Shown: positions 7,464 to 11,307 of the stretch, piece after piece | Layout: each line of letters starts with the position of its first letter | Position numbering within the stretch: the stretch's first letter is position 1 | NCBI GenBank assembly: GCA_016932235.1 | Contig: JAFGDF010000170.1 | Coordinates: 1 to 11,307 of the forward strand | From: Deltaproteobacteria bacterium | GTDB taxonomy: Bacteria; Desulfobacterota; DSM-4660; Desulfatiglandales; HGW-15 | DNA: 11,307 nucleotides | Direction of reading: 5' to 3' | The notes under the pieces: model-generated | What the model saw: only the letters and a program-made list of their open reading frames with translations | The model's database searches: none | What the model was told of the DNA's origin: nothing | Program-made: the position numbers and the translations under genes

Positions 7464-8803
7464 TCCGGCTTCCGGAGTCCGTATCGCTTAATCTTGTTAT
7501 AGAGAGTCGATCTGTCGATATCCAGGATCTCCGAGCTCCTTGAGATATTCCAGCTGTTGGCGTTAAGGACCTGGAGAATATGGCTCCGTTCCACCTCCTT
7601 CAGGGAGATATCAGCGGGTGATAAGGCATATTCAGGTCTGAATATGGGCAAGTCCTCCGGCGTTATATTCCGTCCCTTGCACACCACTACGGCCCTTTCT
7701 ATCGCGTTTTCCAATTCCCGTACATTACCGGGCCATTCATAAAGCATCAATTCATCCGTGGCCTCACGGCTGATCTGGTCGATGGATTTATTGGTTTCCC
7801 GGGAAAAACGATACAGGAAGTGATCCACCAGAAGGGGAATATCTTCCTTGCGTTCACGAAGGGAAGGCATTTTAAAGGAGATCACGTTAAGGCGGTAATA
7901 GAGGTCCTCTCTGAACAGCTTCTGTCTGATCGCTTCTTCCAGGTTTCTGTTGGTCGCGGCTATCACCCTGAAATCAGCCTCTATAGGCTGGGTCCCTCCA
8001 ACCCTGTAAAAGATATGGTCTTCAAGCACCCTGAGGAGGTCGATCTGCATTCTCATGCTGATCTCTCCGATCTCATCCAGAAACAGGGTCCCTCCGTGAG
8101 CAAGTTCCAGACGACCCTTTTTTGTCTCTTTTGCATCGGTAAAGGCCCCTTTCTGATGGCCGAACAACTCGCTTTCCATAAGGTGTTCCGGGATAGACCC
8201 GCAATTAACCGTCACAAAGGGTCCCTCCGCACAATGGCTGTTGGTATGTATTGCCTTGGCAGCCAGGCCTTTGCCGGTTCCGGTCTCGCCTGTTATGAGG
8301 ATTGTGGAATTCATCGGGGCAACATCACTGATCAGGTCAAAGATTTTTTGCATGGGCTGGGACTGCCCGATCATGCTTTCAAAACGCACCCTGTCCTTGA
8401 ATTGCTCCTTGAGGTAAAGATTCTCCCTTTTCCTTGCCTGGTGCTCAACAACCTTTTCAATTAGCAGGCCGAGTTCGTTTGGATCAAAGGGTTTCAGGAG
8501 ATAGTCATAGGCGCCGTTTTTCATTGCCTCGATCGCGGAAGAGATCGATCCATAGGCCGTGATCATGATGACGTCCGTATCCGGGTCACTTTCCTTTACC
8601 CGCTTAAGAACCTCCAAACCCCCGATACCCTCCATCTTGATGTCTACAAGCATAATGTCAAATTTCGTTTTCTTAACGCTTTCCAGCGCCTTTTCACCGC
8701 TTTCGACCGCCTCAACATGGTGACCGTCCCTTTCCAGCCAGCCGGCCAGGGATTCACGCATTATCAGTTCATCATCAACAATCAGGATTTTACTGTTGCT
8801 CAT
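7460..8803 (-). CDS. NtrC-family sigma-54-dependent response regulator
   Basis: The protein has 447 residues in the standard three-domain order. The receiver (about 5-120) has acidic residues D10/D11, phospho-acceptor D54 in LVDIKM, T82 and K104 in LKPF. The AAA+ domain (about 142-375) has Walker A GETGTGKG (172-179), Walker B TLFLDE (239-244), and likely arginine fingers R298 and R304. The C-terminal Fis-type helix-turn-helix (about 403-443) contains NISRSSEILDIDRSTLYNKI. The sigma-54 contact loop is GAFTDA (219-224) rather than the textbook GAFTGA; this Asp variant occurs in natural family members, so activity is not excluded. I place the start at 8803 rather than at an in-frame ATG at 8863, because AAGGAGG lies 4-5 bases before it and the receiver's first strand (KILIVDD) follows directly. 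The start region overlaps the kinase gene by 14 bases, so the two are a cognate pair. No -24/-12 site is visible in the window to show what it regulates. Confidence 0.94.
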   Translation of the reverse strand: MSNSKILIVDDELIMRESLAGWLERDGHHVEAVESGEKALESVKKTKFDIMLVDIKMEGIGGLEVLKRVKESDPDTDVIMITAYGSISSAIEAMKNGAYDYLLKPFDPNELGLLIEKVVEHQARKRENLYLKEQFKDRVRFESMIGQSQPMQKIFDLISDVAPMNSTILITGETGTGKGLAAKAIHTNSHCAEGPFVTVNCGSIPEHLMESELFGHQKGAFTDAKETKKGRLELAHGGTLFLDEIGEISMRMQIDLLRVLEDHIFYRVGGTQPIEADFRVIAATNRNLEEAIRQKLFREDLYYRLNVISFKMPSLRERKEDIPLLVDHFLYRFSRETNKSIDQISREATDELMLYEWPGNVRELENAIERAVVVCKGRNITPEDLPIFRPEYALSPADISLKEVERSHILQVLNANSWNISRSSEILDIDRSTLYNKIKRYGLRKPD

Positions 8804-10364
8804 GGGGACCTCCTTTCTGGTCGGTATTCTCCGGGATTTTTCTGAGAGGTAGCACAATATCAAATGTCGCTCCTTTTCCCCATTCTGACCTTACATCGAT
8901 GGTTCCTCCATGTTCCTGGACGATTCCATAGGCTACTGAAAGCCCCAGACCGGCGCCTTTCCCCTTTTTAGTGGTAAAAAAGGGTTCAAAGAGCCTGGGA
9001 AGATTTTCAACGGGAATACCGACACCGGTGTCCTTAAATCTGATGAGGATGGAATCATCACCGATTAGATGCCGGGTTTCGATGTAAAGTATCCTTTCAT
9101 CGGTTGACTCCATGGCCTCGGCCGCGTTGGATAGGAAATTCATTAACACCTGCTGTATCTGATCGGAACTTCCGACAAAGTCGGGCAGGTTTGAATCAAG
9201 CTTTCTATGGATTTTAATACCATTGATTTTCAGGAGATTTGAATTCAGCAGAAGTGTGCTTTCAATGATCTGATTGATCTGGATCCTGCCGAGCTCTATC
9301 CTGGACTGCCTTGAAAAGGTGAGCAGATTGGACACGATCCGGCTGGTACGCCTTGTTTCGGTCTCCATGAGATCCAGATACTGGCGGAATTTATCCATAT
9401 CCTTTTCATCTATGGGGCCTTCTTCAACAATCCTTTTAATAAGCATGGTGAGGTTTAAAATACCGGCAATGGGATTGTTAATCTCGTGGACAACCGACGC
9501 GGCGAGTTTGCCCAGGGAAAACATCTTGTCCTGGTGAAGCAGTTTATCGTGGGTCTCCTTCAGTTGCCTGGTCCTCTCTTCCACCATCTGCTCCAGACGT
9601 TTTGTAATCTCTTCCTCTTCCTTAAGCCTGGATGTAATATCGCGGCTGATATCTATGAATTCCGAAATCCTGCCGTCCTTTTCCCATATGGGAGAGATAT
9701 TTATCTCGTAATACCGGCGATCTTTATTCGGCAAGATCCTGGTCATGACCTGCCTAACAAAGGTTTCATTCTTAAGAGCATTATTTAAAGGGCAACTGTT
9801 TTCAGTCGAATCACATGGATGATCCAGGTTCTGAAAAACCTCATAGCATTTTTTCCCTATTATTTCTTCGCGCCTGTATCCCCTATGTTTAACTAATGCA
9901 TCATTGGCTTCAATTATCGTCATGTCCGGTCTAATAACGGATATGAAGTCCTGTATCCCGTTTAATATGGCTTCGACCTCTTCATTGCGCTGTCGTAATT
10001 TTTTCTCTTCTATAGTTACAATCTTCCAGAAGAGTTCAAAGACATGAAATGATTCTATAAGAATATGGGGCGGTTTGGTCTCGAGAATATCATTCAGGAT
10101 TTTCCGGTCCGGTGTGAGGATAATAAAAAGCCGGATATTATACTTCTGATCGTACAATTCATGGTAATCATCAACAGTTATCAGCCCCAGTTTCTCGGCG
10201 GATAAGCGACCGGGGCTCAGGGGATCGGGATCGGCAAGGGCTTTCATCCTTGCATTTACCTCACTCTCACGATATTCAACGGTTGTTTTTTCTATAAGCT
10301 CTTTGGCATGGGTTCCCCCTCCTATCACTGCAATGTTAATGATTGAAGAGTCATCAATCTGCAT
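8790..10364 (-). CDS. Cytoplasmic hybrid-input sensor histidine kinase: Rossmann-like domain, PAS, HisKA, HATPase
   Basis: The protein has 524 residues and no transmembrane segment, so it should sense an intracellular signal. Residues about 9-115 resemble a Rossmann nucleotide-binding fold: beta-strand plus glycine loop IAVIGGGTHAKEL, then KALADPDPLSPGRLSAEKLG, then a strand FIILTPD. A short coiled coil (about 116-132) leads to a PAS domain (about 130-245) with C173, C184 and C191 clustered in CYEVFQNLDHPC and SCPL. A second coiled coil (about 246-282) leads to HisKA with phospho-acceptor H293 in VVHEINNP. The ATPase domain has N409/N413 in MNFLSNAAEAM, G1 box DTGVGIP (445-451) and G2 box GKGAGLGLS (468-476). 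The ATG at 10364 is preceded by GGAG with 8-base spacing, inside the 15-base gap after the upstream gene. Its 3' end contains the ribosome site and start of the regulator gene. NAD(P)H or another nucleotide as ligand is inference. Confidence 0.93.
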   Translation of the reverse strand: MQIDDSSIINIAVIGGGTHAKELIEKTTVEYRESEVNARMKALADPDPLSPGRLSAEKLGLITVDDYHELYDQKYNIRLFIILTPDRKILNDILETKPPHILIESFHVFELFWKIVTIEEKKLRQRNEEVEAILNGIQDFISVIRPDMTIIEANDALVKHRGYRREEIIGKKCYEVFQNLDHPCDSTENSCPLNNALKNETFVRQVMTRILPNKDRRYYEINISPIWEKDGRISEFIDISRDITSRLKEEEEITKRLEQMVEERTRQLKETHDKLLHQDKMFSLGKLAASVVHEINNPIAGILNLTMLIKRIVEEGPIDEKDMDKFRQYLDLMETETRRTSRIVSNLLTFSRQSRIELGRIQINQIIESTLLLNSNLLKINGIKIHRKLDSNLPDFVGSSDQIQQVLMNFLSNAAEAMESTDERILYIETRHLIGDDSILIRFKDTGVGIPVENLPRLFEPFFTTKKGKGAGLGLSVAYGIVQEHGGTIDVRSEWGKGATFDIVLPLRKIPENTDQKGGPHEQQ

Positions 10365-10379
10365 CAGATTATCTCCATA

Positions 10380-11015
10380 TCAGGCAACAGGGGCTTTTTC
10401 TTCAAAGTGTTTTACAAACCACACGATCATCTCTTCAGCATCCTCAAGACTGACCTTGCTTGTATTTAATATAAGGTGATAGAGACTGGAGTCGTTCGCG
10501 TGCCTTTCGTCAAAATACTTAAGAAATATATCCCTTCGCTTTTCACGAATCTGGATGGTTTTTTCGGCCTCCTTTCGGGATACGGACCAGATATTTTCCA
10601 GGAACTTGATGCGATCTTCCAGGTCGGCTACCAGGAGGATCTTGATGACCTTGGGATCTTCTTTCAGAATGAACTGGCTTCCGCGTCCCAGGATGACCAC
10701 ATTTCCCTGTTCCGCGATTTTACGGATTATTTTTCCCAGAAAAGCGACATACCTGTTCTCGTCGAAATCGGACTTTGAATCTCCAATATGGCGTTCAATG
10801 AAACTGGAGCTTACGAGTCTTGATGTAAATCGGATAAGCCAATCTCCCGCACTCTTTTCGACCGACTTTATCCATTCGGGTGATACGTTCGCCTCTTTGG
10901 CCATATCATCGATTACTCCTTCGCTTACGAACTGGTAACCCAGTTTTTCAGCCACGGCCTTACCAAGTGTCCAACCTCCTGCGCCGAACTGCCTGGAAAT
11001 CGTCAAAACAGCCAT
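10380..11015 (-). CDS. Cytidylate-kinase-like P-loop protein, first gene of the signalling operon
   Basis: The protein has 211 residues, similar in length to CMP kinases. It begins with a strand and nucleotide loop, ISRQFGAGGWTLGKAVAEKLG (about 6-26), the form SRQFGxGGxxxGxxxAexLG seen in the cytidylate-kinase-like family (Cytidylate_kin_2/AAA_26) and not the GPxGxGKGT loop of true CMP kinase. Further family marks are VVILGRGSQFIL (107-117), ILLVADLEDRI (126-136), an Arg/Lys-rich lid region IREKRRDIFLKYF (156-168) and DSSLYHLILNT (175-185) near the C-terminus. The start at 11015 is supported by AAGGAGG 6 bases upstream. The kinase gene follows after 15 bases. Members of this family have no well established substrate; because they often sit beside signalling genes, a role in nucleotide sensing is possible but unproven. 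It is probably not the housekeeping cmk, which has the canonical P-loop. Confidence 0.85.
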   Translation of the reverse strand: MAVLTISRQFGAGGWTLGKAVAEKLGYQFVSEGVIDDMAKEANVSPEWIKSVEKSAGDWLIRFTSRLVSSSFIERHIGDSKSDFDENRYVAFLGKIIRKIAEQGNVVILGRGSQFILKEDPKVIKILLVADLEDRIKFLENIWSVSRKEAEKTIQIREKRRDIFLKYFDERHANDSSLYHLILNTSKVSLEDAEEMIVWFVKHFEEKAPVA

Positions 11016-11045
11016 GATGTTCCTCCTTTTTAAAAAGTGAAGAAT

Positions 11046-11069
11046 CCGAAAATTTCAGGTAATTTCCGG
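11046..11069 (-). promoter_or_regulatory. Hairpin in the leader of the minus-strand operon
   Basis: On the minus strand CCGGAAATT pairs with AATTTTCGG across a 6-base loop (ACCTGA), a 9-bp stem with one G-U wobble. It ends 30 bases before the start codon of the P-loop gene and is followed by ATTCTTCACTTTTT and then AAAAAGGAGG. It could be a 5' stabilising hairpin or a weak attenuator; the stem is AT-rich and the T-run is broken, so it is not a strong terminator. Confidence 0.35.
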
Positions 11070-11099
11070 CTGATAGCAACCGGTCATGCTAATCGTCAA
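11070..11099 (-). promoter_or_regulatory. Candidate sigma-70-type promoter of the four-gene operon
   Basis: On the minus strand TTGACG (11099-11094) matches five of six consensus -35 bases, and TATCAG follows 18 bases later (11075-11070), matching four of six -10 bases. Transcription would start near 11063, inside the left arm of the leader hairpin, giving a leader of roughly 50 bases. The weak -10 makes this tentative. No sigma-54 promoter is visible here. Confidence 0.25.
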
Positions 11100-11141
11100 G
11101 GATCACTGGGGCGAAGAATGACCTTCCAGGTCATCATCTTG

Positions 11142-11240
11142 TTAGAATTTAGTTTCATCAAAATCGAAATCGCTATCGAAATCGGTATCAGGATCGGTAT
11201 CGAAATCGACTTCCTTAAATCCATAGACTGCTGTAGCCAT
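11142..11240 (-). CDS. Possible 32-residue Asp-rich repeat peptide (doubtful)
   Basis: Read on the minus strand from ATG at 11240, the hexamer array is in frame and gives MATAVYGFKEV followed by DFDTDPDTDFDSDFDFDE and then TKF before a TAA at 11144-11142. Thus every GAT codon of the array encodes Asp, alternating with Phe, Thr, Ser or Pro. An in-frame TGA at 11264-11262 bounds the ORF upstream. No strong ribosome site precedes the ATG (GAAAAGCCTG only). It points the same way as the operon and ends 126 bases before the P-loop gene. It may be an artefact of a repeat whose unit is a multiple of three, or a tiny repetitive acidic peptide. The family is not recognised. Confidence 0.2.
   Translation of the reverse strand: MATAVYGFKEVDFDTDPDTDFDSDFDFDETKF
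11157..11210. repeat. Tandem array of degenerate ATCNNN hexamers, left arm
   Basis: Nine consecutive 6-base units share ATC at positions 1-3: ATCAAA, ATCGAA, ATCGCT, ATCGAA, ATCGGT, ATCAGG, ATCGGT, ATCGAA, ATCGAC. The ATC is invariant while the last three bases vary, so this is not a simple perfect microsatellite. The array can be read without stops on both strands: Ile-x repeats on plus, Asp-x repeats on minus. Confidence 0.8.
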
Positions 11241-11277
11241 CAGGCTTTTCGTGTCCAGGTGTCATTTTATTTTTTTT

Positions 11278-11306
11278 CGATTGCGATCCCGATTTCGATT
11301 TCGATC
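11278..11306. repeat. Inverted partner of the hexamer array at the window edge
   Basis: Read on the minus strand this stretch gives ATCGAA, ATCGAA, ATCGGG, ATCGCA, ATCGA, the same hexamer family as at 11157-11210 but in opposite orientation. The two arrays flank a 67-base unique core (11211-11277) that contains an 8-T run (11270-11277). The array probably continues beyond the window. A transcript across both arrays could fold into a long imperfect stem. Confidence 0.7.
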
Positions 11307-11307
11307 A

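Noticed and set aside
7820..8464. A 214-residue plus-strand ORF opposite the response regulator
   Set aside because: It is fully antisense to conserved receiver and AAA+ domains, and its translation shows no family motif.
8804..8863. A 20-residue N-terminal extension of the response regulator from an upstream ATG at 8863
   Set aside because: It would overlap the kinase gene much further, adds non-conserved residues before the receiver's first strand, and skips the strong AAGGAGG site that serves the ATG at 8803.
11157..11210. CRISPR array
   Set aside because: The units are 6 bases with no separate spacers, so this is a short tandem repeat.
11211..11277. Possible riboswitch-like core (minus strand GACACGAAAAGCC...GATGGCTACAG) recalling parts of GEMM/cyclic-di-GMP RNAs
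   Set aside because: Only a short AGCC-TGAT-GGCT hairpin is visible. The two long paired helices and the tetraloop receptor of a GEMM-I aptamer are absent.
11118..11307. A plus-strand ORF open to the window edge, reading through both hexamer arrays (Ile-rich repeats)
   Set aside because: Openness is explained by a repeat unit that is a multiple of three. The protein would be alternating Ile with no recognisable domain, and the ATG lacks a clear ribosome site. It runs against the operon.

Overview
The window looks like a piece of a deltaproteobacterial (Desulfobacterota) genome, probably a sulfate reducer or syntroph. The evidence is indirect. It includes a kinase with a Rossmann-like input domain followed by PAS and HisKA, an NtrC-type regulator, a P-loop protein of the cytidylate-kinase-like family, a bacterial archaemetzincin, and a giant secreted protein with a NosD-type beta-helix and a C-terminal dockerin. 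No taxonomic marker gene is present, so this placement is inference.

Layout. Bases 1-146 hold a REP-like palindrome at the left edge and the leader of the first gene. Bases 147-6113 (+) encode a 1988-residue exported multidomain protein: signal peptide, parallel beta-helix, several beta-sandwich regions, a beta-propeller-like block with repeated W-S/T-x-P motifs, two further beta-rich domains, and a two-repeat dockerin at the extreme C-terminus. A short AT-rich gap (6114-6281) with promoter-like elements leads to a small exported NlpC/P60 hydrolase (6282-6794, +), which is visibly more AT-rich than the giant gene. A 108-base convergent gap (6795-6902) with an imperfect hairpin separates it from the minus-strand genes.

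The right half (11015 down to 6903, minus strand) is one compact operon: cytidylate-kinase-like P-loop protein, 15-base gap, PAS sensor kinase, 14-base overlap, sigma-54-type response regulator, 4-base TTGA junction, archaemetzincin. The kinase and regulator are an evident cognate pair. The flanking P-loop protein and the metalloprotease are probably co-expressed with them and may be accessory or output functions of the same signalling unit. That link is inferred from spacing only.

Bases 11016-11307 hold the operon leader and, further upstream, an array of ATCNNN hexamers (11157-11210) with an inverted partner array at the right edge (11278-11306). Read on the minus strand, the first array lies inside a 32-codon ORF encoding a repetitive Asp-rich peptide. 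This edge structure and the four-gene operon are the least conventional parts of the window.
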